Shown here: positions 1-8,089 of the stretch, in pieces
Numbering within the stretch: position 1 is the stretch's first letter
How the letters are laid out: every line of letters starts with the position of its first letter
Assembly: GCF_011078175.1 (NCBI RefSeq)
Contig: NZ_JAALCJ010000002.1
Location: 124,001-188,000, forward strand
Direction of reading: 5' to 3'
Length of the DNA: 64,000 bases
Source of the DNA: Enterobacter cloacae
GTDB lineage: Bacteria > Pseudomonadota > Gammaproteobacteria > Enterobacterales > Enterobacteriaceae
Notes under the pieces: model-generated
Told to the model about the DNA's origin: nothing
The model's database searches: none
Seen by the model: the letters and a program-made list of their open reading frames with translations, nothing else
Translations under genes and position numbers: made by a program

Positions 1-509
1 TGACGGCGCACCTTGCCCCAAAGATCGATTTCCCATTGGGCGTCAAAGCTGCCCTGATAGAGGTTAATCGGCTGCGTCAGCGGGCCTAACGCGCCCCGCA
101 ATTCAGGATCGACATTATTCAACTGGTCATACACGCCGTGGGATTTCAGCTCCCCTTCCAGCCCAAGCTGCTGGCGCGTCGCCTGCACATTGCCATTCAC
201 CGACGGGAAAAACGCCCCGCCGGCCTGGTTAATCTGTTCGCGCGCGCCAGCAATGCGTAATACCGTCTGCTGTAGCGTGAGATTCCCGGCGATGGCGCGT
301 TCAATCAGGCTGTCAAGCTGCGGCGAGCCGAAGGTTTTCCACCAGCGCGGGTTAGTGGCGGCGGCAGAAGTTTGCGATTTCACCGCGCTGTCGCCCTTAT
401 CGTTCCAGTGCGTGGTGGCAGGCGGTGCAGGCTGTTGGTAGTCTGGCCCGACGGCACAGCCCACCAGCAGCATCATTATCATCAGGGGGTGTAAACGTCT
501 GTGTATCAT
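1..509 (-). CDS. NodT-family outer membrane efflux lipoprotein (partial, 3' end outside window)
   Basis: Outer membrane channel component of a tripartite efflux pump. Reading leftwards from the ATG at 507-509, the product begins with a short hydrophobic signal and a lipobox ending in Cys18 (LLVGC), followed by the GPDYQQP stretch typical of mature NodT/OprM-type lipoproteins, and then WWKTFGSPQLDSLIERA, the usual start of the TolC-like helical barrel. The frame stays open to the window edge, so only about the first 169 codons are present. The ATG overlaps the stop of the DHA2 transporter gene in a TGATG arrangement, so the two are translationally coupled and the channel is very likely dedicated to this pump. 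Family assignment is firm; the substrate is unknown. Confidence 0.88.
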   Translation of the reverse strand, partial: MIHRRLHPLMIMMLLVGCAVGPDYQQPAPPATTHWNDKGDSAVKSQTSAAATNPRWWKTFGSPQLDSLIERAIAGNLTLQQTVLRIAGAREQINQAGGAFFPSVNGNVQATRQQLGLEGELKSHGVYDQLNNVDPELRGALGPLTQPINLYQGSFDAQWEIDLWGKVRR

Positions 510-2080
510 CAGTGTGCTCCTGCACTCCCCTCGCTCTTAACCGGCGAGAGCAACAAACAAAACGGAATCAGTAATAGGGCCACCGCGCTCAGAATGGTGA
601 AGACGTCGATGTAGGCCAGAAAGCGCGACTGCTCGATCATCGTCTGGTACATCCGCCCGGTGGCAATACCGGTCGGATCGCCTACCTGAGTGGTGAAGTT
701 CTGAATAGCCTGGGCGCTTTCGCGTATCGCCAGCTGGAACTGCTCGTTAAACGGCGAAGCGTGATAAGCCAGATGCGCGCTATGCGCCTGCGAGCGTTCG
801 GTAATGGCCGCCGTCGAGAGGGAAATGCCAATCGAGCCCGCCACGTTGCGGAACATGGTAAACAGCGCCGCCGCATCCGCGTTGAGCCGCCTCGGGATCG
901 AGATAAAGGCGATGGTGGTGAGCGGCACAAACAGGAACCCCAGCCCAATCGACTGGGCGCTGCGGAACAGCACCAGCGTTTCGAAGTCGATATCCGGCGT
1001 CAGCGTGCGGGACCAGAAGAACGACACCGCCAGGCAGGTAAAGCCAAAGGCGATGATCCAGCGCGTCTGCACCACCGGCATCAGCTTCAGCACCAGCGGG
1101 ATAGTCACCACAATCAGCACCGCCCCGGGCGAGAGCACCAGGCCGGACCAGGTGGCGGTATAGCCTAAATCCTGCTGCGCCAGCTGCGGAATAACTACCG
1201 AACTGCCGTACAGGATCATGGCCATCCCCGCCATCAGCAGGCTGGAGATCGCAAAGTTCCGATCCTTCATGCAGTGCAGATCCACCACCGGCTTTCTGGC
1301 ATACATCAGCCAGTAGATCGCGCCGATAATGCCGACCAGCGTCAGTACCGCGAAGGTGCGGATAAAGTTCGAATAGAACCAGTCATCATCTTCCCCCCGG
1401 TCGAGCATCACCTGCAAACAGCCAAGGCCGAGGGCGATCAGGCCGATCCCCGTCCAGTCGACGGTGAGTTTCTCTTCTGACTTTTTCTCCCACGGCGGAT
1501 CTTCCAGCAGCTGATAGATGGCCAGTACCGTCACAATCCCTACCGGAATATTGATAAAGAACACCCAGCGCCAGGAGTAGTTATCGGTGATCCAGCCGCC
1601 CAGCGTGGGGCCGAGTACCGGTGCGACGATAATGGCAATGGACGAAAGGCCAAAGGCTTTGCCCCTGTCCTCCGGCTTGAAGTAGTCAAGTAGCACCGAC
1701 TGCTGGGTAGGCTGCAAGCCGCCGCCAAAGAAGCCCTGCATCACCCGGAACAGGATGATTTGCCATAGCTCGGTAGCGATGCCGCACAGGAACGAACAGA
1801 TGGTGAACATCACAATGCAGATCAGGAAAAACTGCTTGCGGCCAAACAGGCGGCTCAGAAAGGCCGAAATCGGCAGCACGATGCCGTTTGCGACAAGGTA
1901 ACTGGTAAGCACCCAGGTGGATTCGTCATAGCTGGCCGAGAGCGAGCCCGCGACGTGCGGCAGCGCCACGTTGACGATGGTGGTGTCCAGAATTTCCATA
2001 AACACCGCCAGGGTGACCACAATCGCCACCGCCCACGGGTTACTGGCGGGCTTCCAGTTATCGTGGCTGTGATCCGTCAT
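509..2080 (-). CDS. DHA2 family (EmrB/QacA) multidrug MFS transporter
   Basis: Inner-membrane proton-driven drug exporter of 523 residues, a normal length for the 14-helix DHA2 subfamily. The family motif LDTTIVNVALP lies at residues 31-41, and further hydrophobic segments run to the C-terminus. Its start overlaps the stop of the adaptor gene by four bases (ATGA) and its stop overlaps the start of the outer membrane lipoprotein gene, so adaptor, transporter and channel form one operon. It resembles EmrB, but the operon contains its own NodT-type channel and has no emrR-like regulator, so it is probably not the orthologue of E. coli emrAB, which uses TolC. Substrate cannot be read from the sequence. 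Confidence 0.92.
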   Translation of the reverse strand: MTDHSHDNWKPASNPWAVAIVVTLAVFMEILDTTIVNVALPHVAGSLSASYDESTWVLTSYLVANGIVLPISAFLSRLFGRKQFFLICIVMFTICSFLCGIATELWQIILFRVMQGFFGGGLQPTQQSVLLDYFKPEDRGKAFGLSSIAIIVAPVLGPTLGGWITDNYSWRWVFFINIPVGIVTVLAIYQLLEDPPWEKKSEEKLTVDWTGIGLIALGLGCLQVMLDRGEDDDWFYSNFIRTFAVLTLVGIIGAIYWLMYARKPVVDLHCMKDRNFAISSLLMAGMAMILYGSSVVIPQLAQQDLGYTATWSGLVLSPGAVLIVVTIPLVLKLMPVVQTRWIIAFGFTCLAVSFFWSRTLTPDIDFETLVLFRSAQSIGLGFLFVPLTTIAFISIPRRLNADAAALFTMFRNVAGSIGISLSTAAITERSQAHSAHLAYHASPFNEQFQLAIRESAQAIQNFTTQVGDPTGIATGRMYQTMIEQSRFLAYIDVFTILSAVALLLIPFCLLLSPVKSEGSAGAH

Positions 2081-3171
2081 TCCACGGTGACCTTAGGTTC
2101 AACCGAGAGCCCCAGCGGCAGCGGCTTGTTCGGATCCAGCCCTTTATCAATGACGATTTTCACCGGCACGCGCTGAACGATCTTCACAAAGTTACCGGTA
2201 GCGTTTTCCGACGGGAAGGCGGAGAAGCGCGAGCCGCTTCCCTGCTGGATACTGTCGATATGCCCTTCAAGCTCCATATCCGGCCAGGCATCGACGGACA
2301 CGGTCACTTTGTCGCCCGGCTTCATGCGCTCAAGCTGTGACTCCTTGAAGTTCGCCACCACCCATACGTTCGGGGAAACCAGCGAGAACAGGGCCGTACC
2401 TGCCTGCACCAGCGTACCGGGCTGTACGTTGCGTTTGGTGACAAAACCGTCGAACGGGGCGCGGACTTCAGTATACGAGAGGTTCAGGTTGGCGGTTTCC
2501 AGCTGCGCTCTGGCCTGGTCGACCTGGCGTTCTCGGGCTTCAACGTTGGTCTCCTGCTGGCGAATTTGCAGCTGAACCTGCTCCGCCACTTCCAGCTGCG
2601 CCTGCGCGCTGGCCTGACCCGCCTGGGCGCTCCGCAGTTGGGCGTTCGCGGCATCGATACTTTGTTGCGTGGTCGCGCGCGGGTCAACGCCGCGCTGACG
2701 GCGGTACTCCGCCTGCGCGTTGGCCATATCCGCCTGGGCTTTCAGTACCTGGGCTTTGGCTTCATCACGCTGGGCGGGATATTGCACCTTCGAGAGCGCC
2801 AGCTGCGCCTGCGCCTGATGCAACTGCGCAACTGCCAGCCCAAGCTGGGCCTGGGCCTGATCGCGCTGGGCGGTGGTATCGCGAGGGTCAATCACCACCA
2901 GCACATCCCCTTTTTTCACGCGCTGGTTATCCCGCACGCGAAGTTCGGTAACGTAACCTGCCGTTTTTGGGGCAATTGTCACCACGTCGCCGTCGGTAAA
3001 GGCGTCGTCGGTGGTCTCTTCGTTACGGGTTAAAAACCACCAGACCAGCGCCACGATCACCATCACGATGACCACAATGCCCAGAATAATTAACGGTTTT
3101 TTGCCCGGGCGCTTGCGCTCGTTATTGTTTTTATCCTGCTCGTCAGCAGGTGGGTTTTGATCTTCTGCCAT
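2077..3171 (-). CDS. EmrA-like HlyD family periplasmic adaptor
   Basis: Membrane-fusion protein of 364 residues that would bridge the DHA2 transporter and the outer membrane channel. A charged cytoplasmic N-terminus rich in Lys and Asn is followed by one transmembrane helix at about residues 26-46, then a lipoyl/barrel half, a long Gln- and Ala-rich coiled-coil hairpin at roughly residues 95-220, and the second barrel half (VRAPFDGFV, then QPGTLVQAGTALFSLV). This is the standard HlyD/EmrA layout and length. First gene of the three-gene efflux operon; it lies 101 bases downstream of ybiR in the same direction, and may have its own promoter there. In E. coli this position after ybiR is occupied by other genes, so the pump is an accessory insertion. 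Confidence 0.9.
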   Translation of the reverse strand: MAEDQNPPADEQDKNNNERKRPGKKPLIILGIVVIVMVIVALVWWFLTRNEETTDDAFTDGDVVTIAPKTAGYVTELRVRDNQRVKKGDVLVVIDPRDTTAQRDQAQAQLGLAVAQLHQAQAQLALSKVQYPAQRDEAKAQVLKAQADMANAQAEYRRQRGVDPRATTQQSIDAANAQLRSAQAGQASAQAQLEVAEQVQLQIRQQETNVEARERQVDQARAQLETANLNLSYTEVRAPFDGFVTKRNVQPGTLVQAGTALFSLVSPNVWVVANFKESQLERMKPGDKVTVSVDAWPDMELEGHIDSIQQGSGSRFSAFPSENATGNFVKIVQRVPVKIVIDKGLDPNKPLPLGLSVEPKVTVE

Positions 3172-3272
3172 AGTTCAGCAACGGTCCTGTCAGTGAGCGG
3201 CATCACACTATGCCGTTCACTAAAGCTAGGACGTTGCTATACATTTGCCAGGAAAAACTGACAAATTGCGCA

Positions 3273-4382
3273 CTATATGAGAAGGAATAGTCCGAAACCG
3301 ACCGCCGCAGACCAGAGCAGCATCGGGATTGACCATACATGGAAGCGCCACCAGATGCGGCGATCGTTGGCCATGCGCAGGGCGATAAGGTTTGCCAGCG
3401 AGCCGGGCAGCAGCCCAAATCCGCCGACGTTGACCGCCCACGCCAGCAGTACCGTAGGGGGAACATAGTTCAGCAGTAAAATGGTGGACGGTACGTTACT
3501 GATCGCCTGCGAGAGTCCAATTGCCGTCAGCCATAACCCTGGCTGCGACAGACCGCTGACGCTATGGAGAACGTTCTGCAATACCGGGAGCTGGATCAGC
3601 AGATGGACGTCAATAAACATCGCCATAAACACCAGCAGCAGCGTCCAGTCAACGCTCACCAGCACCCGCCGGGCAAGGAACAGGAAGCCGCACGCCACCA
3701 GCAGCGCGCCCGCCAGCGCCTGGTTTAATTCCAGCGCGGTAAGGAAAACGATATACAGCCCCAGGCAGCTCCAGACGAGACGCGGCTGCCACTGGGGGCC
3801 GGTTGTACCGCTGTGGTACTGTAACGATTTATCCGGGAAAGCAAACCAGCCCACCACCAGAAGCGTCGCCACGATCGCCAGCGCCAGCGGCGCCATCTGC
3901 CCGGTAAATGCGGTAAACGACAGGCCGGAGCGTCCCCACAGCAGAATGTTCTGCGGGTTACCGATCGGCGTGAGCAGAGAGCCCGCATTGACGGCCAGCG
4001 CTTCAAAGATAATCAGACGGGTAACCGGTATTTCGCACAGCTTACGCAGCGTGAGCGTAAGCGGCACCACGATAAAAAGCGCCACGTCATTAGTGAGAAA
4101 CGTCGACAACAGCGCCGCTGAAAAAACCATGAACAGGGCCAGCTTGCGCTCGGTGGCGAATCGGCGCACCATTTTGCGCCCCAGCACGTCAAAATAGCCG
4201 CTCAGCTCCACGCCTTTGGTGAGCATCATCAAACCGCTCAGGGTAATGATGGTGCGCCAGTCTATTGCCGCAGGCCAGGCGTGCGGCGTGAAGGGCACAA
4301 AGACGCTGAGCCCAACGCCAGTGATCAGTAAAAGATGGAAAAAGCGATCGCGTTTCAGGGCCTGCAAGCCGGGGATGTTCAT
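3273..4382 (-). CDS. ybiR: YbiR inner-membrane transporter (ArsB/NhaD-type anion permease family)
   Basis: Predicted polytopic transporter of 369 residues, matching E. coli YbiR in length and in its place directly after mntR. Hydrophobic segments cover nearly the whole chain, and the [13 protein letters not shown] and [14 protein letters not shown] stretches are the two pseudo-symmetric motifs of the ArsB/NhaD/DASS fold. The start codon overlaps the mntR stop (ATGA at 4379-4382), so it is co-translated with the manganese regulator. The substrate is not established; the linkage to mntR suggests, but does not prove, a link to metal or anion balance. Confidence 0.88.
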   Translation of the reverse strand: MNIPGLQALKRDRFFHLLLITGVGLSVFVPFTPHAWPAAIDWRTIITLSGLMMLTKGVELSGYFDVLGRKMVRRFATERKLALFMVFSAALLSTFLTNDVALFIVVPLTLTLRKLCEIPVTRLIIFEALAVNAGSLLTPIGNPQNILLWGRSGLSFTAFTGQMAPLALAIVATLLVVGWFAFPDKSLQYHSGTTGPQWQPRLVWSCLGLYIVFLTALELNQALAGALLVACGFLFLARRVLVSVDWTLLLVFMAMFIDVHLLIQLPVLQNVLHSVSGLSQPGLWLTAIGLSQAISNVPSTILLLNYVPPTVLLAWAVNVGGFGLLPGSLANLIALRMANDRRIWWRFHVWSIPMLLWSAAVGFGLFLLI

Positions 4383-4852
4383 TCAGCGGAAGGACCATAT
4401 TGGAGCGTAAATTCGCGGAACTTCGCCAGCGTCTCTTCGCTGACGTGGTGTTCCATCCCTTCGGCATCCCGACGGGCAATTTCCGGGCTGACGCCCAGCA
4501 CCAGTAAAAAATTCTCGACGATCTGATGGCGCTCGCGGCTCTCCTGCGCCAGCTTTTCACCCTCAGCGGTGAGAAACACCCCGCGCCAGGGGATCATCTC
4601 GATCAGCCCGACCGACGCCAGACGTTTTAACATTTTGGCAACGGTTGGCTGCGACACCCCCAGGCGTGCGGCCATATCAACCTGGCGCGCTTCTCCAACC
4701 TCACGAATCAGATCGGAGATCAGTTCGACATAATCATCAATCAGCTCCCGGCGGTGCGCCTCGCGTACCTGGCGGAAGCCTTCCACATGCTCTTCAACGT
4801 TCACCAGTTGCGTCGTTTTTTTTGTAGTTGGCTTACCTGCGCGACGGTTCAT
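4379..4852 (-). CDS. mntR: MntR manganese-responsive transcriptional regulator
   Basis: DtxR-family repressor/activator of 157 residues that binds Mn(II) and controls mntH, mntP and mntS in E. coli. The winged helix lies near residues 40-100 (recognition helix around [17 protein letters not shown]), followed by the dimerisation helices carrying His and Glu metal ligands (for example [13 protein letters not shown]). The N-terminus is a basic extension like that of the E. coli protein. It is divergent from mntS, with a palindromic box matching the MntR operator in the spacer, and its stop overlaps ybiR. Assignment rests on strong similarity and conserved synteny. Confidence 0.95.
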   Translation of the reverse strand: MNRRAGKPTTKKTTQLVNVEEHVEGFRQVREAHRRELIDDYVELISDLIREVGEARQVDMAARLGVSQPTVAKMLKRLASVGLIEMIPWRGVFLTAEGEKLAQESRERHQIVENFLLVLGVSPEIARRDAEGMEHHVSEETLAKFREFTLQYGPSAE

Positions 4853-4960
4853 TGTGCTTCCTCAATGGGGTTGACGCTTCCAGCGCCCTGTAACGGAGCG
4901 CACATTGTAAACCATAGCTCTACAAGCACAAAAAATTAACGAATTAGCCATAGCTATACA

Positions 4961-4978
4961 ATATAGCCTGTGCTATAT
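4961..4978. promoter_or_regulatory. MntR operator in the mntR-mntS spacer
   Basis: Perfect inverted repeat ATATAGC-CTGT-GCTATAT in the divergent mntR/mntS region, 58 bases before the mntS start. It fits the ATAGC/GCTAT core of known MntR boxes. Two further CATAGCT half-site-like stretches lie just upstream at about 4913 and 4950. By analogy with E. coli, Mn-loaded MntR would repress mntS from this site. Confidence 0.75.
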
Positions 4979-5035
4979 CTGTATGTAATGCAGTCACCCT
5001 TCACGGATCGAAGGGATCATGAATCAGGAGGTCTT

Positions 5036-5164
5036 ATGAATGAATTCAAGAGGTGTATGAACGTGTTTACCCACTCTCCTTTTAAAGTGCGCCTGATGCT
5101 GTTGAACATGCTGTGCGATATGTTTAACGGCAAACCACAGCAGGACGACAACTCTTCCCACTAA
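5036..5164 (+). CDS. mntS: MntS small manganese-homeostasis protein
   Basis: Small protein of 42 residues that in E. coli raises intracellular manganese by inhibiting the MntP exporter and is repressed by MntR. The product starts MNEFKRCMNVFTHSPFKVRL and is nearly identical to E. coli MntS, including the same length. The ATG at 5036 is preceded by AGGAGG with good spacing, whereas the frame extends upstream without an RBS, so the short form is chosen. It lies divergent from mntR with the MntR box between them, and a terminator hairpin begins at its stop codon. In older literature this locus was the RNA gene rybA. Confidence 0.92.
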   Translation: MNEFKRCMNVFTHSPFKVRLMLLNMLCDMFNGKPQQDDNSSH

Positions 5165-5192
5165 GCGGCGTCGCGGTACGCCGCTTCATTTT
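5163..5192 (+). terminator. Terminator of mntS
   Basis: Nine-base-pair stem AAGCGGCGT / ACGCCGCTT with a six-base loop, beginning within the mntS stop codon and followed by CATTTTC. The weak U tract lowers certainty. Confidence 0.6.
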
Positions 5193-5433
5193 CCCGTCAC
5201 ACTTCCGTTGTAAACTGGCCTGTTCCCGATTATTTTTGCGGATTTGCAGCCCTCTTCGCAAAACATCTGTTTAGCAACTGTTGACCTTAATTCACGCTCG
5301 CACTATCTTCTTGCAGCCCTGCACAATTTGCGGCTCGCTGAAGCGGACCTCTCATTCCCTTTCCACGCACTGTCCGGCAGGCTTTGACCCTTGACGCCAG
5401 GGTGAGCACATGGCGTTTTCGTGATAGTGATCT

Positions 5434-7017
5434 ATGAACGTAACCCTGATTGATACACTTGTTACCCGCAGCCGGGCCTTAAGCCCGTGGACGGGATTCT
5501 ATTTTTTGCAATCGCTGTTGATTAACTTTGCTCTTGGCTACCCCTTTAGCCTGCTTTATGCCGTCGGGTTCACCTGTATACTTCACCTGCTGTGGCGAAG
5601 CGCACCGCGCGTACAGAAAGTGCTTATCGGGATCTGTTCTCTGGTTGCTGCCGCCTATTTCCCGTTTGGCCAGGCCTATGGCGCGCCGAACTTTAATACC
5701 CTGCTGGCGCTCCATTCCACCAATATGGAAGAGTCCACGGAGATCCTGACGATCTTCCCGTGGTACAACTACGTGGTTGGCCTTTTCATTTTTGCCCTCG
5801 GCGTGATTGCGGTTCGCCGTAAGCAGGTCGGGAAAAAAGCATGGGGTAAAATTGAAAGCCTGTGCCTGGCCTTTAGCGTGGTGACGTTTTTTGTTGCGCC
5901 GGTACAAAATCTGGCCTGGGGCGGCGTGTTTAAGCTTAAAGATACCGGTTATCCGGTATTTCGCTTCGTCAAAGACGTGGTGGTGAATAACGAGGAAGTA
6001 CTCGACGAGCAGGCGCGTATGGCCGAGCTTTCCACCATGAAAGACACCTGGAACGTGCTGGCGGTGAAACCGAAGTATCACACCTACGTGGTGGTGATCG
6101 GTGAAAGCGCGCGTCGCGATGCCCTCGGCGCGTTTGGCGGTCACTGGGATAACACGCCGTTTGCCAGCACCGTCAACGGTACGCTGTTTACCGACTACGT
6201 GGCGGCCAGCGGCTCGACGCAGAAATCACTCGGTCTGACGCTCAACCGCGTGGTGGATGGAAAACCGCAGTTTCAGGATAACGTTGTCACCCTGGCCAAC
6301 CGGGCAGGTTTTCAGACATGGTGGTTCTCCAACCAGGGACAGATCGGCGAGTATGATACCGCCATTGCCAGCATCGCGAAGCGTGCCGACGAGGTGCAGT
6401 TCCTGAAAAGCGGTGACTTTGAAGCGGACAAAAATACGCAGGATGAAGCGCTGTTAAAAATGACCGCGCAGGTTTTCGCCACCCAGCGCACCCAGCCGCA
6501 GCTGATTGTCCTGCACCTGATGGGGTCACACCCGCAGGCATGCGATCGTACCGGGGGAAAATATGCGGAGTTTGTGCAATCCAAAGAGACCTCGTGTTAT
6601 CTCTACACCATGACGCAAACCGACGATCTGCTCAGCAAGCTGTACGCACAGCTGCGCAACAGCGGCGACAGCTTCTCGATGGTCTATTTCTCTGACCACG
6701 GTCTGGCATTTAAGGAGCGCGGTAAACAGGTGCAGTATCTGGCACACGATGACAAGTTCCAGCAAAACTTCCAGGTACCGTTTATGGTGCTGTCGAGTGA
6801 TGACAAAACGCATCGCATTATAAAAGCGCGCCGTTCCGCGAACGATTTCCTGAAATTCTTCTCACAGTGGACGGGGATTAAGGCGAAAGAGATAAAAAAT
6901 GATTACCCGTTTATCTCCGGGAAGAAGGGCCCGCCAGTTTACATTACCAACTTTAAGTTACAGAAAGTCGATTATAACCATCTTGGGACCGATATTTTCG
7001 ATATTAAGAGTAAGTAA
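5434..7017 (+). CDS. opgE: OpgE phosphoethanolamine transferase for osmoregulated periplasmic glucans
   Basis: Inner-membrane enzyme of 527 residues (same length as E. coli OpgE/YbiP) that transfers phosphoethanolamine to osmoregulated periplasmic glucans. About five N-terminal transmembrane helices end near residue 165 and are followed by a periplasmic sulfatase-fold domain. Visible active-site stretches are VVVIGESARRDALG, the nucleophile region AASGSTQKSLG, and the metal-binding YFSDHGLAF near the C-terminus. The upstream ribosome binding site is poor; the ATG was chosen by alignment with the E. coli N-terminus. It converges on ompX, as in E. coli. Confidence 0.94.
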   Translation: MNVTLIDTLVTRSRALSPWTGFYFLQSLLINFALGYPFSLLYAVGFTCILHLLWRSAPRVQKVLIGICSLVAAAYFPFGQAYGAPNFNTLLALHSTNMEESTEILTIFPWYNYVVGLFIFALGVIAVRRKQVGKKAWGKIESLCLAFSVVTFFVAPVQNLAWGGVFKLKDTGYPVFRFVKDVVVNNEEVLDEQARMAELSTMKDTWNVLAVKPKYHTYVVVIGESARRDALGAFGGHWDNTPFASTVNGTLFTDYVAASGSTQKSLGLTLNRVVDGKPQFQDNVVTLANRAGFQTWWFSNQGQIGEYDTAIASIAKRADEVQFLKSGDFEADKNTQDEALLKMTAQVFATQRTQPQLIVLHLMGSHPQACDRTGGKYAEFVQSKETSCYLYTMTQTDDLLSKLYAQLRNSGDSFSMVYFSDHGLAFKERGKQVQYLAHDDKFQQNFQVPFMVLSSDDKTHRIIKARRSANDFLKFFSQWTGIKAKEIKNDYPFISGKKGPPVYITNFKLQKVDYNHLGTDIFDIKSK

Positions 7018-7030
7018 TTTCTGCCGTTTC

Positions 7031-7116
7031 GTGCGGGCTGATGCCCTCACCCTGGCCCTCTCCCACGGGGAGAGGGAGAAAACCTGACAATTCCCTCTCC
7101 CTGTAGGAGAGGGTTA
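7031..7116. repeat. Dispersed palindromic repeat, copy 1 (opgE/ompX)
   Basis: Begins GTGCGGGCTGATGCCCTCA and contains two inverted arms, CCCTCTCCC...GGGAGAGGG at about 7056-7078 and CCCTCTCCCTGTAGGAGAGGG at about 7093-7113, joined by GAAAACC. The same unit recurs at 36766, 41608, 42061 (partial) and 51089, always between convergent genes. It is not an ERIC or classical REP sequence. Confidence 0.85.
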
Positions 7117-7124
7117 GTGCGCTA

Positions 7125-7157
7125 AAAACGGCAACCTCTGGTTGCCGTTTTGCTTTT
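7125..7157 (+). terminator. Terminator of opgE
   Basis: Stem AAAACGGCAACC / GGTTGCCGTTTT with a three-base loop followed by GCTTTT. A-rich upstream and T-rich downstream arms make it potentially bidirectional. Confidence 0.8.
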
Positions 7158-7166
7158 ACCTTCCAT

Positions 7167-7198
7167 AAAAAAAATCCGCCACAATGGGCGGATTTTTT
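7167..7198 (-). terminator. Terminator of ompX
   Basis: Stem AAAATCCGCC / GGCGGATTTT with flanking A and T tracts, located 19 bases past the ompX stop. Suitable in both directions. Confidence 0.85.
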
Positions 7199-7216
7199 AC
7201 TGGCTCACCGAAGTGA

Positions 7217-7735
7217 TTAGAAGCGGTAACCTACGCCCGCGATCCAGGTGCCAACGTCAACGTTGCGGATACGGCTCTGCTCATAGGAGAAGTCCAGTGC
7301 AACGTTTTCGATTGGGTTGAACTGCATACCCGCGCCATAGGAGAAGCCGTAGTCGCTGTTGCTTGCAGTGCGGTTCAGACCTTCGTTTTCGGTCTGCTGG
7401 AATTTACCGTAGCCAACACCTACAACACCGTAGATGCTTGCCCAGTCATTCAGGCGGTAAGCAGGACCCGCGGTGATGCCGTAGTACTGACCTTTATTGT
7501 AAGAGCCATTTTCAGTACGATCTTTCTCGGTGTAAGTGAAAGAACCGATCACACCCAGCGGGTTGTTGTCTTGCTCGTAACGGTACTTCAGGTTGAAACC
7601 GTTGGTTTTGTTCATCACGCCCTGCATATCGCTCTGAGCGTAACCACCGGTTACAGTAGAAGTTGCCGCTACAGCGGTACCTGCGGAAACAGCCAGAACA
7701 GCTGCCAGTGCTGAAAGACATGCAATTTTTTTCAT
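7217..7735 (-). CDS. ompX: OmpX outer membrane protein
   Basis: Eight-stranded outer membrane beta-barrel of 172 residues. The signal peptide is residues 1-23, cleaved after AVA, giving mature ATSTVTGGYAQSD. Alternating aromatic strands and the C-terminal Phe (IAGVGYRF) are typical of BamA substrates. The ATG at 7735 is preceded by GAGGTGG with good spacing; a GTG two codons upstream is less likely. The divergent loop sequences relative to E. coli (for example GLNRTASNSDYG) match the OmpX described from Enterobacter cloacae, which supports the taxonomic call. A monocistronic gene with its own terminator. Confidence 0.97.
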   Translation of the reverse strand: MKKIACLSALAAVLAVSAGTAVAATSTVTGGYAQSDMQGVMNKTNGFNLKYRYEQDNNPLGVIGSFTYTEKDRTENGSYNKGQYYGITAGPAYRLNDWASIYGVVGVGYGKFQQTENEGLNRTASNSDYGFSYGAGMQFNPIENVALDFSYEQSRIRNVDVGTWIAGVGYRF

Positions 7736-7741
7736 AACCAC

Positions 7742-8089
7742 CTCAAATGTGCTTCAAGTAAGTCCGTAAGTTTTAAATATATCAAAAAATTCTGTGAAAC
7801 TCTTTGTCATTCACGATGTCTAATGAGACCTTTCCTGTAACAGAACGTTTCCAACACCAGCTATCTCGTTAAAATAACACCAGATTTTCACTGCTAAACG
7901 CTAATAGTGCGCGTCATCACCTTTTAGTTCATCCAGATTATTCCTAATCTTTCAGGCGATAAAATCATCAACGTTTTCACATTTTACGGATTTTCCCTGG
8001 TTTTTTTTCAACAGTAGCTCAACCGTTGCAGCTTATTTCCATTACACTGCGACTTTTACCTCTTTTGACATTAATTGACAGGAGAAAGG
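7742..8089. other. ompX/rhtA divergent intergenic region
   Basis: About 350 bases of AT-rich DNA carrying the ompX leader and promoter on one strand and the rhtA promoter on the other. No open reading frame, strong palindrome or repeat stands out. The length and content are similar to the equivalent E. coli spacer. Confidence 0.5.

Noticed and set aside
4970..5035. Longer N-terminal form of MntS
   Set aside because: The in-frame extension lacks an RBS and overlaps the MntR operator; the 42-residue form has AGGAGG and matches E. coli.
5479..6144. 221-codon open frame antisense to opgE
   Set aside because: Shadow of opgE codon usage on the opposite strand with no recognisable domain. Similar long antisense frames within glnH, dinG, rhlE, uvrB, ybhF, bioA and pgl were rejected for the same reason.
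7031..7116. ERIC element or CRISPR repeat
   Set aside because: The sequence lacks the ERIC core, and copies are scattered singly over 44 kb without regular spacers.
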